Assembly (NCBI RefSeq): GCF_003990645.1
Contig: NZ_RYZK01000010.1
Location: 62,001 to 126,000, forward strand
Reading direction: 5' to 3'
Origin: Shimia sediminis
Lineage (GTDB): Bacteria; Pseudomonadota; Alphaproteobacteria; Rhodobacterales; Rhodobacteraceae
DNA length: 64,000 nt
The position numbers and the translations under genes were made by a program. The notes beneath the pieces were generated by a model. It saw only the letters and a list, made by a program, of their open reading frames with translations. It was not told the origin of the DNA and did no database searches. Shown piece after piece: positions 52,872-62,653 of this stretch; within the stretch, counting starts at the first letter, position 1; each line of letters starts with the position of its first letter.

Positions 52872-53666
52872 ATGGAAAACGAAGCCCTGATCCGCCTGTC
52901 CGTCTTTGCCGGCCTCTTTACGCTATTCGCGGTGATCGAGGCCCTCGCCCCGCGCCGTGCCCGCAGCCAGCCGCGCAGCACCCGCTGGGTCACCAACTGG
53001 GGCATGACCATCCTCAACACCATCACCATGCGCCTGATGGCGTTTGGCCTGCCGCTACTGGCCGTTGGCGCGGCCATGGATGCGGGGCAACAGGGCTGGG
53101 GCCTCTTCAACCAGGTCAATCTTGGTGTCTTGCCCGAGACTCTGCTCGCGATACTGATCTTTGATTTTGCCATCTGGACGCAGCATCTCATCACCCACAA
53201 GGTGCCGATCCTCTGGCGCCTGCACCGTGTCCACCATGCGGACCGCGACATTGACGTGACCACCGCGATCCGTTTCCATCCCGTGGAAATCGCCTTGTCG
53301 ATGCTGCTCAAGATCGGTCTGGTCTACCTGCTTGGTCCTTCGGCACTGGCCATCATCCTGTTCGAAATCCTGCTCAATGGCACCGCCATGTTCAACCATG
53401 CCAACATGCGCCTGCCCTTGGGGCTGGACGCTGCCCTGCGCACAATTCTGGTCACGCCCGACATGCACCGGGTGCATCATTCCGTAAAACGTCGCGAACA
53501 TGACAGTAACTATGGGTTTGCCCTGTCAATCTGGGATCGAATGTTCGGCACCTACATCGCCCAACCCGAAGCCGGGCATGAGAATATGGCCATCGGCCTG
53601 CAATGGCAGGACGAGCGCCCCTCAAAGCTTGGCTGGAGCCTCTGGCTCCCGTTTCGGAGAAAGTGA
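52872..53666 (+). CDS. Fatty acid hydroxylase/sterol desaturase family membrane protein
   Basis: 264 residues with AAAGGAA before ATG 52872. Four membrane segments surround the di-iron histidine clusters: HLITHKVPILWRLHRVHH, NHANMRLP and MHRVHHSVKRREHD. The family hydroxylates or desaturates lipids. The next gene starts inside its stop codon (TGATG). Confidence 0.9.
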   Translation: MENEALIRLSVFAGLFTLFAVIEALAPRRARSQPRSTRWVTNWGMTILNTITMRLMAFGLPLLAVGAAMDAGQQGWGLFNQVNLGVLPETLLAILIFDFAIWTQHLITHKVPILWRLHRVHHADRDIDVTTAIRFHPVEIALSMLLKIGLVYLLGPSALAIILFEILLNGTAMFNHANMRLPLGLDAALRTILVTPDMHRVHHSVKRREHDSNYGFALSIWDRMFGTYIAQPEAGHENMAIGLQWQDERPSKLGWSLWLPFRRK

Positions 53667-54322
53667 TGTATGACCTGATTGCCAAAACGGCGGCAACCTA
53701 TCAGCTGGACATTTTCGGCGGCTTTCATCCCGACCCAGATGACGACATCCTGAACGGCGCTCAGACCCTGCTGTTACTGGGGCCAAAGGAACCCGGGTTC
53801 TGGCCCTACTTCACGACAAGCCCCGAGTATCTGGATGGCACGCCCAATCCGGTGGATCGCTGGTCATCGCGCACGGTGACCGCGCTCGCCACCGCCTTCA
53901 ATGCTCAGCCCTATTTTCCCTTTACCGGCCCGCCATATCAGCCGTTCTTCAAATGGGCCGAGCGCAGCGGACGGTGCCATCAATCTCCGATAAACCTTTT
54001 GGTGCATGATACCGCAGGATTGTTCACGTCTTTCCGCGGTGCCCTTGGCTTTGGCAATCGATTCGATCTGCCGCCCGCGCCGCCCAATCCCTGCGACAGC
54101 TGCGCTGAGCGACCCTGTCTGACAACTTGTCCGGTCGGTGCGCTCTCGGAAGGGGTCTATGACGTTAACACCTGCCGCGAGGCAATTGGCACAAATGACC
54201 CCGGCAATTGCCTGGCGCGCGGATGCGTCGCGCGGCGTGCTTGCCCCCCCTCGCGAGCCTATGGCAGACTCGAGGCGCAATCTGCCTATCACATGCGAAT
54301 GTTTCTGGAAAATGGCGCTTAG
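53666..54322 (+). CDS. Ferredoxin-like iron-sulfur protein
   Basis: 218 residues from ATG 53666, overlapping the hydroxylase stop. A 4Fe-4S type cluster region, NPCDSCAERPCLTTCP, follows a 140-residue N-terminal domain, and further cysteines lie in CLARGCVARRACP. The layout recalls the iron-sulfur domain of QueG-like proteins without the B12 part. It could supply electrons to the coupled lipid hydroxylase, but that is inference from overlap only. Confidence 0.85.
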   Translation: MYDLIAKTAATYQLDIFGGFHPDPDDDILNGAQTLLLLGPKEPGFWPYFTTSPEYLDGTPNPVDRWSSRTVTALATAFNAQPYFPFTGPPYQPFFKWAERSGRCHQSPINLLVHDTAGLFTSFRGALGFGNRFDLPPAPPNPCDSCAERPCLTTCPVGALSEGVYDVNTCREAIGTNDPGNCLARGCVARRACPPSRAYGRLEAQSAYHMRMFLENGA

Positions 54323-54809
54323 ACTCATCCTCACCCGCCACGCCAAATCAAGCTGGAAACAGCTGGATTTGCCTGACCATGCCCGCCCCCTGAACAAACG
54401 CGGCCGCGCGTCGACAGAAGCCATCGGAGACTGGCTTCGGAGCGAGAATTGGGTGCCGGATGAGATGCTGAGTTCCGACGCCGCGCGGACGCGAGAAACG
54501 GCGGAACTCATGGGGTTTGACGTTGATCCGGTCTTTCTGGCTGCGCTCTATCACGCCGGTTCCACGATGATGCTGAAACACCTGCAGAGCGCGACCGGCG
54601 CAACCGTGGTGATGATCGGCCATAACCCCGGAATAGCCGAATTTGCCGAACGGCTGGCACGGGATCTACCCGCGCACCGGCGCTTTCTGGACTATCCGAC
54701 CTGCGCCACAACGTTGTTCGAATTTGATGCGGACACCTGGGCCGACGTGTCCTTTGGCACGGGCAAGGTGAGGGATTTCGTAATCCCACGGGAGTTGGTG
54801 GCCGCATAA
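54312..54809 (+). CDS. sixA: Phosphohistidine phosphatase SixA family
   Basis: 165 residues from ATG 54312, overlapping the ferredoxin-like gene by 11 bases. The phosphohistidine loop is LTRHAKSSW, the second catalytic His lies in MIGHNPGI and the acid region is LSSDAARTRETAEL. SixA removes phosphate from histidine-phosphorylated proteins such as HPt or PTS components. Confidence 0.92.
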   Translation: MALRLILTRHAKSSWKQLDLPDHARPLNKRGRASTEAIGDWLRSENWVPDEMLSSDAARTRETAELMGFDVDPVFLAALYHAGSTMMLKHLQSATGATVVMIGHNPGIAEFAERLARDLPAHRRFLDYPTCATTLFEFDADTWADVSFGTGKVRDFVIPRELVAA

Positions 54810-54811
54810 GA

Positions 54812-54835
54812 AAAGGCGGGGAAAACCCCGCCTTT
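54812..54835. terminator. Bidirectional terminator between sixA and bztD
   Basis: AAAGGCGGGG, loop AAAA, CCCCGCCTTT: a 10-bp perfect stem between convergent genes. Confidence 0.85.
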
Positions 54836-54858
54836 CCAGTAGCCTATACCTAAGAGAC

Positions 54859-55650
54859 TTAATGACCCAGGATCTGGCTGAGGAACAGTTTGGTCCGCTC
54901 GCTCTTGGGGTTGTTGAAGAACTCTTCCGGTTCGTTCTGTTCCACGATCTGACCGGCATCCATAAAGATCACTCGGTTCGCGACCTGACGGGCGAAGCCC
55001 ATCTCGTGCGTCACGCAAAGCATCGTCATGCCCTCTTCGGCCAGTTCGATCATGGTGTCGAGCACCTCTTTGATCATCTCCGGGTCAAGCGCCGAGGTCG
55101 GTTCGTCAAACAGCATGATGCGCGGGCGCATGCAAAGCGAACGGGCAATCGCCACACGCTGCTGTTGTCCACCCGAAAGCTGACCGGGGTACTTGTCGGC
55201 CTGCTCGGGGATCTTGACCTTTTCAAGGAAGTGCATCGCTGTTTCTTCGGCTTCTTTCCGGGGCGTCTTGCGCACCCAGATCGGGGCCAGCGTGCAGTTC
55301 TCCAGAATGGACAGGTGCGGGAACAGGTTGAAGTGCTGGAAGCACATGCCAACCTCGGACCGGATCTTGTCGATGTTTTTCAGGTCCGAGGTCAGCTCGA
55401 TCCCATCCACGACAATCTTGCCCTGCTGGTGTTCCTCCAGCGCATTGAGACAGCGGATCAGGGTGGATTTGCCCGAGCCCGAAGGCCCGGCAATCACGAT
55501 CCGCTCGCCCTGATTGACGGTCAAGTTGATGTCGCGCAACACGTGGAACGATCCGTACCACTTGTTCATGCCAGAGATTTCGATGGCGACCTCGTCAGAG
55601 ACCTGCATCTTGGAGCGATCGATTTCGCGATCTGTTGTAAGTTCAGACAT
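54859..55650 (-). CDS. bztD: Glutamate/aspartate-type ABC transporter, ATP-binding protein
   Basis: 263 residues. Walker [11 protein letters not shown]-loop [10 protein letters not shown], signature LSGGQQQR, Walker B IMLFDEP. It belongs to the polar amino acid GlnQ/AapP/BztD class. It is the last of four genes whose order and product sizes match bztABCD of Rhodobacter capsulatus, an importer of Glu, Gln, Asp and Asn. Confidence 0.93.
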   Translation of the reverse strand: MSELTTDREIDRSKMQVSDEVAIEISGMNKWYGSFHVLRDINLTVNQGERIVIAGPSGSGKSTLIRCLNALEEHQQGKIVVDGIELTSDLKNIDKIRSEVGMCFQHFNLFPHLSILENCTLAPIWVRKTPRKEAEETAMHFLEKVKIPEQADKYPGQLSGGQQQRVAIARSLCMRPRIMLFDEPTSALDPEMIKEVLDTMIELAEEGMTMLCVTHEMGFARQVANRVIFMDAGQIVEQNEPEEFFNNPKSERTKLFLSQILGH

Positions 55651-55662
55651 TTGCAGAACTCC

Positions 55663-57150
55663 TTATTTGTGGCCAGTCTGAAGCTTGCGCTCCAGGTACA
55701 TGGAATAACGGGACATCGAGAAACAGAAGACAAAGAACAACACGGCGATAAAGCCATAGAGCTCCCAGACAACCCCGTTCCAGTTCGCATCAGCGCGGAT
55801 CGCATTGGTCAGACCCAGCGGGTCAAGCAGGCCAATGATCGACACCAGCGTGGTGTCTTTGAAAACGCCGATAAAGGTACTCACGATGCCAGGGATCGAG
55901 ATCTTCAGAGCCTGAGGCATAATGACAAGGCGTTGCGCCTGCCAATAGTTCAGTCCCAGAGAATCCGCGCCCTCGTACTGTCCCGTCGGCAAAGCCGCCA
56001 GACCGCCCCGCACCACCTCGGCCATATAGGCCGCGGCAAACAGGGTCACCATGATCAGCACCCGCAGGATGATGTCAAAGTTGGTACCCGGAGGCATGAA
56101 CACGTTCAGCAACGTCGATGCGACGAACAACAAGGTGATCAGCGGCACACCGCGGATGAACTCGATAAAGCCCACGCACAGCGCCTTGACGATCAACAGG
56201 TCCGACTGACGCCCCAATGCCAGAACGATGCCCAGGGGCAGTGATCCGACGATGGCCACAACGCCGATTGTGATCGACAACATAAAGCCACCAAACTTGC
56301 GGCTTTCGACCGCCTCAATCGACAATGGGATGATGCTTTCCATCACACCGGCAAATGTGCCGACAAGGAACAGCCACCAGATGATTGCGGCCAACGGACC
56401 AGCAATCAATCCAGCAAGTCCGCCCACCGTCTTGGCCAATGCGGCATAGACGTAGTATCCAATCACAAACCCGAGAATGGCCCCGATTGGCACCCAAAGG
56501 GACCCACCCCAGAGCAACCAGGGGAAAATGAACGGGAACAGCGCCGAAAAAATCAGCGGATTGGGCAGGCGTTTGGCACCTTGGGCAATCTGCTCGGCCC
56601 GGTCCGCCTTGTCTGTCGCGAACAAAGTATAGGCGAGATACGCCGCACCTGCAGCCGACAGGATACGCAGCACCCATGCGATGATGCCACCAAAGGCAAA
56701 TGTGGCCAGCAGGATCACAACCGCCAACAGGAACCAGTTCATCCGACGCGAGATCATGTTGAACAAGATCGGAATGACGGCCACGAACATCAGACCAAAC
56801 GTCACAATGGGACGCCAGTAGAGGTCGGACGGATAAAAGCCGAACATCAGCTGGATCCAGCGTTCACGGATCACGCCCCAACAGGCGCCAGCAAAATGCC
56901 CTTCTTTACCCTGCGCATGCAGAATTTCACGGCACTCGTTCAACGAGCCAGCATTCCAGGTCGGAGAAAAGACCCATGGCAGCAAAGCCGCCAAAGTGTA
57001 GAAAATCGCCGCCAGGGACAAAATCGTCATCACCGAGTTTCCAATACCCGAGAACAGGTTCTCGCGCACCCAGCCGATGATCCCAACCTCGGACGCCGGT
57101 GGCGCCTGCTCGGGGAGCATGTCTTTGCGGACAAATCCAATATCAGACAT
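55663..57150 (-). CDS. bztC: Amino acid ABC transporter, permease 2
   Basis: 495 residues, much longer than a standard permease, as in BztC/AapM. Six or more membrane segments lie in the long N-terminal part and the permease core lies at the C-terminal end (FGGFMLSITIGVVAIVGSLP, VRGGLAALPTGQYEGADSLG). It starts 1 base after the bztB stop, so the two subunits are made together. Confidence 0.93.
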   Translation of the reverse strand: MSDIGFVRKDMLPEQAPPASEVGIIGWVRENLFSGIGNSVMTILSLAAIFYTLAALLPWVFSPTWNAGSLNECREILHAQGKEGHFAGACWGVIRERWIQLMFGFYPSDLYWRPIVTFGLMFVAVIPILFNMISRRMNWFLLAVVILLATFAFGGIIAWVLRILSAAGAAYLAYTLFATDKADRAEQIAQGAKRLPNPLIFSALFPFIFPWLLWGGSLWVPIGAILGFVIGYYVYAALAKTVGGLAGLIAGPLAAIIWWLFLVGTFAGVMESIIPLSIEAVESRKFGGFMLSITIGVVAIVGSLPLGIVLALGRQSDLLIVKALCVGFIEFIRGVPLITLLFVASTLLNVFMPPGTNFDIILRVLIMVTLFAAAYMAEVVRGGLAALPTGQYEGADSLGLNYWQAQRLVIMPQALKISIPGIVSTFIGVFKDTTLVSIIGLLDPLGLTNAIRADANWNGVVWELYGFIAVLFFVFCFSMSRYSMYLERKLQTGHK

Positions 57151-57151
57151 A

Positions 57152-58408
57152 TCAGCGCTCCTTCAGTTTGACGGATTCGTTGTACCAGTTCATCACTGCT
57201 GAAATGCTCAGCGAAATGATCAGGTAACACAGCATGAGCAGCAACAGCGTCTCAAGCTCGCGTCCGGTTTGGTTGAGGGTGATCCCGCCCAGTGTGCCGG
57301 TGATGTCCATGTAGCCCACGGCAATCGCCAGCGACGAGTTCTTGGTCAGGTTCAGATAGTTCGAGATCAGCGGCGGAATGATGACCCGCAGCGCCTGAGG
57401 CAGAACCACAAGGCTCATGATCCGGTTTGACCGTAACCCCAGCGCCGCTGCCGCCTCGGTCTGACCATGGCTGATCGCCATGATGCCCGCCCGAACGATC
57501 TCGGCAATAAAGGCCGCCGTATAGAGCGACAAAGCCAGCCACAACGCAATCAAGGAGTTCCGCATATGCGTGCCACCCTTGAAGTTGAAGCCCTTCAGCT
57601 CGGGATAACCAAGGTGAAAGCCCAGCGCGACCAGAACGATCAGCGTCGGAACGGCGATCAGACCCAGGTTGATATGCCATGTTGTCGGACGTTCACCCGT
57701 AGCTTCCTGAATACGGTTGGCACGTGCAGTCACTTTGCGTGCCGCATAGATACCACCAAACAGAGCCGCGAGAATGACCAACAGGTCAATGCTGATCCCA
57801 AAGGCGCCAAACACTGAGATGTCACCCAATCCCCGCGAGAACAAAGGCTCCGGGATATAGATGCCGCGGTTTGTAAAGGCGACAGTGTCAAACAGCTTCA
57901 TCGTGGCTTCGGGGTTGTCCCCCCTAAAGGCGCGTGGTGCCGGCAGCGTCTCGATCAGGATCGCCATGGTGAACACGATCCACAACAGCACAGGCACGTT
58001 ACGGAAGAATTCAACATAAACCGTCATGATCTTGGAGATCAGCCAGTTTTTAGACAGGCGCAGGACACCGATGATCACACCCAGAACCGTTGCGGTCGCA
58101 CAGCCCATCACTGCCACAAGCAGCGTGTTGAGCAATCCGACAAATGCAGCGCGCAAATGGGTGCTTTGCGAGTTGTAGTCGATAAGGCGTTGGTTGATGT
58201 CATAACCTGCAGGCTCGCCCAGGAACCCAAAGTTGGGTTCTTTGCCCAGGGTCGCAAGGTTCTGTGCAGTGTTTGAAATCAGCCAGCCGATCAAAAGCAT
58301 GAACCCGATCAGCGCGACGATCTGAATTGTCATCGAACGATACCGGGTGTCGTATATCAGCATACCCAGCTGAAACGACTCCTTCGGAGGGTCGGTCAAA
58401 GTTGTCAT
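57152..58408 (-). CDS. bztB: Amino acid ABC transporter, permease 1
   Basis: 418 residues with a large insert between the first membrane segment and the permease core, as in BztB/AapQ. The ATPase-contact loop is VRAGIMAISHGQTEAAAALG. It pairs with BztC in the inner membrane. Confidence 0.93.
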   Translation of the reverse strand: MTTLTDPPKESFQLGMLIYDTRYRSMTIQIVALIGFMLLIGWLISNTAQNLATLGKEPNFGFLGEPAGYDINQRLIDYNSQSTHLRAAFVGLLNTLLVAVMGCATATVLGVIIGVLRLSKNWLISKIMTVYVEFFRNVPVLLWIVFTMAILIETLPAPRAFRGDNPEATMKLFDTVAFTNRGIYIPEPLFSRGLGDISVFGAFGISIDLLVILAALFGGIYAARKVTARANRIQEATGERPTTWHINLGLIAVPTLIVLVALGFHLGYPELKGFNFKGGTHMRNSLIALWLALSLYTAAFIAEIVRAGIMAISHGQTEAAAALGLRSNRIMSLVVLPQALRVIIPPLISNYLNLTKNSSLAIAVGYMDITGTLGGITLNQTGRELETLLLLMLCYLIISLSISAVMNWYNESVKLKER

Positions 58409-58497
58409 ATGGGAAGTTCCCCGTTGCGCGGCCTTGTTTTTTTGTGGCTTTTTGCCGGTGGCCGTTTTTTTTGAACTTTATGTATGCGCTAGATGCG

Positions 58498-58528
58498 CAA
58501 AGGGCGCGGAAATATTCCGCGCCCTTTG
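58498..58528. promoter_or_regulatory. Intercistronic hairpin between bztA and bztB
   Basis: CAAAGGGCGCGGAA (58498-58511), a 3-base loop and its exact complement TTCCGCGCCCTTTG (58515-58528): a 14-bp stem 9 bases after the bztA stop. There is no T run. Such hairpins usually stabilise or attenuate so that the binding protein is made in excess over the membrane part. Confidence 0.75.
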
Positions 58529-58537
58529 TCGTTGTAT

Positions 58538-59554
58538 TTAGCGGAAGGGCGGCGAGTAGATCAGGCCGCCATCGGTCCACTGAGCGTTCAGGCCACGGGC
58601 CAGAGCGATCGGGGTGTTTTCACCGATGTTCTTCTCAAACAGTTCACCGTAGTTGCCACCAGCCATGATGGCCGATTTGGCCCAGTCAGCCGACAGGCCG
58701 AGCATCTCGCCCAGGTTACCTTCGGTACCCAACAGACGGTTCACTTCGGGGTTGTCGGTGCCAGCGGCCAGTTCACCAATGTTGGCCGAGGTCACGCCCA
58801 GCTCTTCAGCAGTGATCAGCGCGTTCAGGGTCCAGCGAACCACGTCGCCCCAGTTGTTGTCGCCATGGCGAACAAGCGGACCAAGCGGCTCTTTCGAGAT
58901 GATTTCAGGCAGCAGCACGTGTGCGCCCGGATCTTCGAAAGTGGCACGTGTCGCGGCAAGGCCCGACGCGTCGGTGGTGTAAACGTCGCAGGCACCAGCC
59001 AGATACTGTTGCTGCGCTTCAGCGTTGGTTTCAATCGGAACCGGCTCGTAGCTGATGCCATTGGCGCGGAAGAAGTCCGCGAGGTTCAGCTCGGTTGTGG
59101 TGCCGGTCTGGATACAAACGGTTGCGCCGTCCAGATCCTTGGCCGAGGACACGCCCAGCTCAGAAGGAACCATAAAGCCCTGGCCGTCATAGTAGTTGAC
59201 GCCCACGAAGGTGAACTTGAGGTCCACATCGCGCGAGAAGGTCCAGGTGGTATTACGGGCCAGCATGTCGATCTCGCCTGAGGCAAGAGCGGTGAAGCGG
59301 GTTTTACCAGTGGTCGGTACGAATTCGACGGCAGCCGGATCGCCCAGAACCGCGGCAGCAACCGCACGGCAGACGCCAACGTCAAAGCCATCCCAGTTGC
59401 CGTTCGCGTCGGGCGCAGCAAAGCCGACGAGGCCGGTGGTGACGCCGCAGTTCAGCTTGCCGCGCGCTTTGACATCGTCCAGCGTACCAGCAGCAGCAGC
59501 GCCGGCCGCCAAGCCAGCAACAGTCAGCGCACCAAAAATTACGGATTTTTTCAT
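58538..59554 (-). CDS. bztA: Glutamate/glutamine/aspartate/asparagine-binding protein
   Basis: 338 residues from ATG 59554 (AAGAGG upstream); the open frame reaches 59578. Signal peptide 1 to about 21 (LAAGAAAA). Mature start GTLDDVKARGKLNCGVTTGL, then SGEIDMLARNTTWTFSRDVD, typical of the AapJ/BztA family. It captures acidic amino acids and amides in the periplasm. The 215 bp upstream (59555-59769) hold no gene and presumably the operon promoter. Confidence 0.94.
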   Translation of the reverse strand: MKKSVIFGALTVAGLAAGAAAAGTLDDVKARGKLNCGVTTGLVGFAAPDANGNWDGFDVGVCRAVAAAVLGDPAAVEFVPTTGKTRFTALASGEIDMLARNTTWTFSRDVDLKFTFVGVNYYDGQGFMVPSELGVSSAKDLDGATVCIQTGTTTELNLADFFRANGISYEPVPIETNAEAQQQYLAGACDVYTTDASGLAATRATFEDPGAHVLLPEIISKEPLGPLVRHGDNNWGDVVRWTLNALITAEELGVTSANIGELAAGTDNPEVNRLLGTEGNLGEMLGLSADWAKSAIMAGGNYGELFEKNIGENTPIALARGLNAQWTDGGLIYSPPFR

Positions 59555-59769
59555 TTTTACCTCTTCCTGATGGTTCACCCATTTAGGGTGTTATTTTCCG
59601 GCCGAGTGAGACCGGGTTGGATAAAGCAAAGGGTGCTCCCCCCCTTACAGGCACTCAGTTTGGGCGGAATCATCGCAAAACGTCAAGAGCCGCATCAAGG
59701 ATTTCAATCATTACGCGCACAAATAATCGTAATCCCGCCCCCCTGACAGCAAGCATATGAAAATGCACA

Positions 59770-60480
59770 TTATTTTTGCGAAAGTCGGAAAAAGCGATCC
59801 GCATGCAAAAACGCTTGGCGCTTTATCTCGGCATGTTCGGTAGCTTCTTCGTCCGAACCCCACTGTTGTTCCTGCCAGTCTTCGTCCACCCGGGAAAGGG
59901 CCCAAAGCTCTTCAATGGGGCGCGCTTGATGCACTGCGGCAAAGCCAAGGATCAAAGATCCCGACAGGCTGACAAGGTCGTGAAACGCTGCCATTTCAAA
60001 GTTCGTGAGGGCGTGAACCTGCTGCCGCAACCGGGCCAAAGCTTCGGGCGGCTGAGCCACGTGAATAACCCCACTCACCGGAGCCAGTTCCGCGCCCAGC
60101 GTTGACGCGGCCCAAGCCAACATCGGGTCCCACTTTTCCGCCTGTCGCGCGATCAGCTCGGCTGGCTGCGTGGCTCGGTAACACAACAGGTCGGATCCAC
60201 CATATTCAGCCAGCATTTCGGCAACCTCGCCATGCTGCTGGCCCACCTTGTCGATCGCCGCATTGGCTGAACGTGTCACCGGCATAGTCCGGGGATCGAT
60301 TTCGTCTTCCTGAGCTTGCCATTCAGCTGCAATAGCGTCAGCCATCGCTCGAGTCGGTACTGTGAGTGAGACCTTGGCGGGAGTCTTTACCCGACGCCCG
60401 TCCAGTTCTATCGCGAACCCTCCGTCATCGCTGGCAACTCGCGCCGCTTTCCAGAACCGTTTCTTTGCCCAACCGCTCAT
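59770..60480 (-). CDS. ATP12 family F1-ATPase assembly chaperone
   Basis: 236 residues: WAKKRFWKAARV, then FAIELDGRRVKTPAKVSLTV, and the conserved Glu-Trp of DAIAAEWQAQEDEIDPRTMP. In mitochondria ATP12 binds the F1 alpha subunit during assembly; alphaproteobacteria share the family. It follows the HAD gene by 3 bases. Confidence 0.92.
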   Translation of the reverse strand: MSGWAKKRFWKAARVASDDGGFAIELDGRRVKTPAKVSLTVPTRAMADAIAAEWQAQEDEIDPRTMPVTRSANAAIDKVGQQHGEVAEMLAEYGGSDLLCYRATQPAELIARQAEKWDPMLAWAASTLGAELAPVSGVIHVAQPPEALARLRQQVHALTNFEMAAFHDLVSLSGSLILGFAAVHQARPIEELWALSRVDEDWQEQQWGSDEEATEHAEIKRQAFLHADRFFRLSQK

Positions 60481-60483
60481 GTT

Positions 60484-61158
60484 TCAGTTCCCCAAAATCT
60501 GTTCCAACGCCTGCGGCAGCGCGGAAAAAGCATCGATCACCACATCCGCTGCTGCCAAGGCCGCACGGTCGTGATACCCCCAACTGACACCAATCGCAGC
60601 AATGCCTGCCGCGCGCGCCATCTCCATGTCATAGCTGGTGTCACCTACCATCACGGCCCTTGCCCCCTCTACACCACTTTCTTGCAGAGCAGCGTGCAGC
60701 ATCGACGGATGTGGTTTCGAAGGGTGGAAATCCGCGACCTGCTCGGTCACGAACATGTCTTGCAGACCATGGCCCTCCAAGAGTTTGTCGAGGCCCCGGC
60801 GCGATTTGCCTGTGGCAACGCCCAACAGTGTATGGTCCTGAGATGACAGCGTGTCCAAGACCTCTCGCGCGCCCGGGTAAAGAGGCGAGGATTGGACCGT
60901 TCCACGCGTTGCGCGCAACTGCATGTAGGCCGCTTTGTAAGCCTCTTCCAGAGTGTGATGCACCTCGCGCGCCGCGGTGGGCGCCAGGCGCGGCATCGCC
61001 ACATTCAGCGACAACCCCACAATGCCGAGGATGTCCTCTTGTGATGGCACGGGTATCGCAACCGCGTCAAAGGCCCCCTGCATGGCAGACAGGATATCGG
61101 CCTGACTGTCGACAAGTGTACCGTCCACGTCGAACACCACAAGACGCAGGTCGCTCAT
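60484..61158 (-). CDS. HAD superfamily hydrolase (phosphoglycolate phosphatase-like)
   Basis: 224 residues, subfamily IA. Motif I DVDGTLVDS, motif II VATGKSRRG, motif III Lys in HPSKPHPSM, motif IV VGDTSYDME. A phosphatase or mutase on a small phosphate ester. It overlaps rluC by ATGA. Confidence 0.9.
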   Translation of the reverse strand: MSDLRLVVFDVDGTLVDSQADILSAMQGAFDAVAIPVPSQEDILGIVGLSLNVAMPRLAPTAAREVHHTLEEAYKAAYMQLRATRGTVQSSPLYPGAREVLDTLSSQDHTLLGVATGKSRRGLDKLLEGHGLQDMFVTEQVADFHPSKPHPSMLHAALQESGVEGARAVMVGDTSYDMEMARAAGIAAIGVSWGYHDRAALAAADVVIDAFSALPQALEQILGN

Positions 61159-62198
61159 CTAAGCGCCTCAAAAGGGTCATCAGCAGCAAGGTCGGGCGTC
61201 CAACCAAAGGTCTCAAACGTATGCGCGATATGGTCGGGTAACTCTGCGGTCACCGTCACCGCCTTGCGCGTGGTGGGATGTTCAAACGTCATCGAGCGCG
61301 CATGCAGGTGCAGCTTGTTCGAGATGATGCCACCCAACTTGGCGCCCCATCCGTCACCCATGTTCTCCTGCGCCGAGCCGCCGTATTTGCCGTCACCCGC
61401 AATCGGATGGCCGATCTCGGCCATATGCGCGCGCAGCTGGTGGGTACGACCGGTGATCGGCTCCATCGCCACCCAGGCAGCACGGCTCGCCACGCGATAC
61501 AGCGTGGCGTATTGCGTAATCGCCCGTTTGGCGCCCGGGGTACTGTCAACATCACGCGGGTGCAGGCAGATCATCTTTTCACCCTCGCCCTGGCGCCCGT
61601 GCCCTGCGGCCTTGACCAGGCCATATTTGATTTCGCCCAGATAAGGTGTCGGCACCCCGGCCACCACGGCCCAATAAATCTTGCGCGTCTCTTTGTGGCG
61701 CATCGCAGCCGTCAACCCCTGTGCCGCGGCCCGCGTCCGGGCCAGCAGCAAAACGCCCGAAGTATCCTTGTCCAGCCGGTGCACCAGGCGTGGTTTTTCA
61801 TCGAGGTCAAACTTCAGTGCCTCAGCCAAACCGTCAACATGCCGTGTCTGCTTGCTGCCTCCTTGGGTCGGCAAGCCGGCCGGCTTGTTTATCGCGATGA
61901 CATCATCATCCATGTAGATCACGCAGTCGCGGATCAGCTTGGCATCCTTGTCAGACACCCGCGTCTCGGTCCTTTCAGGCCGCGCGCCTGGTTGTGGCAA
62001 TGGTGGAATACGTACCTTTTGCCCCACTTCCAGCCGCGTCGCAGGCTTCACACGCCCGCCTTCGACGCGCAGCTCTCCCTTGCGGCACATCTTCTCGATG
62101 CGGCCCTGGTTCACATGCGGGAACATGCGACGCAGCCAGCGGTCGAGCCGCTGATCTCCATCCTCTTCGCCCACAATCAGAATCTGAACACCACTCAT
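61155..62198 (-). CDS. rluC: 23S rRNA pseudouridine synthase, RluC type
   Basis: 347 residues. An S4 RNA-binding domain (RLDRWLRRMFPHVNQGRIEK) precedes the synthase domain with catalytic Asp in LVHRLDKDTSGVLLLAR. It makes pseudouridine in 23S rRNA; RluD or a relative is possible from motifs alone. It is coupled by ATGA overlaps to crcB and to the HAD gene. Confidence 0.92.
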   Translation of the reverse strand: MSGVQILIVGEEDGDQRLDRWLRRMFPHVNQGRIEKMCRKGELRVEGGRVKPATRLEVGQKVRIPPLPQPGARPERTETRVSDKDAKLIRDCVIYMDDDVIAINKPAGLPTQGGSKQTRHVDGLAEALKFDLDEKPRLVHRLDKDTSGVLLLARTRAAAQGLTAAMRHKETRKIYWAVVAGVPTPYLGEIKYGLVKAAGHGRQGEGEKMICLHPRDVDSTPGAKRAITQYATLYRVASRAAWVAMEPITGRTHQLRAHMAEIGHPIAGDGKYGGSAQENMGDGWGAKLGGIISNKLHLHARSMTFEHPTTRKAVTVTAELPDHIAHTFETFGWTPDLAADDPFEALR

Positions 62199-62572
62199 GT
62201 CACCATCCCCCGTGCCACCAAAAGACCCAGCATCAGCCCGCCAATCGAACCAACAACCGAGATCGCCACATAGGCCGCCGCCGCGCCCACCTGCCCACGT
62301 TCGAACAGTGTCACCGCCTCAAGTGAAAAGGCGGAAAACGTTGTGAAACCGCCCAGAAACCCAGTCATCACAAGAGGCGAAAGATGGGTCAGCCCGCGGT
62401 GCGCCGCCAGCACGACAAAGGCCCCCATCAGAAACGAACCAATGATGTTCACCGTGATGATCGCCATCGGAAACCCATGCCCCACAAGGCGCACAACTCC
62501 AATACCGGTCAAATAGCGCAAAGCAGCACCCACAGCCCCGCCAAAGGCCACATATATCAGGTTCATGAACAT
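62195..62572 (-). CDS. crcB: Fluoride exporter CrcB/Fluc
   Basis: 125 residues from ATG 62572 (ATG 62566 also possible). Four membrane segments with GAALRYL, NIIGSFLMG and GGFTTFSAFSLE, the Phe-box and Thr residues of the fluoride pore. Single-domain dual-topology dimer type. It overlaps rluC by ATGA. Confidence 0.94.
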   Translation of the reverse strand: MFMNLIYVAFGGAVGAALRYLTGIGVVRLVGHGFPMAIITVNIIGSFLMGAFVVLAAHRGLTHLSPLVMTGFLGGFTTFSAFSLEAVTLFERGQVGAAAAYVAISVVGSIGGLMLGLLVARGMVT

Positions 62573-62653
62573 CCCGCGTCTGTCACCCGCGCCGCCCTGT
62601 TTGTCAAGCGACACCGCCCTCGCTTCATCTTGCTAAAAATACTTCGGGGTGAA

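Noticed and set aside
54862-56244. 460-codon plus-strand open frame
   Set aside because: Antisense to bztD and bztC; His/Gln/Arg-rich composition typical of a shadow frame.
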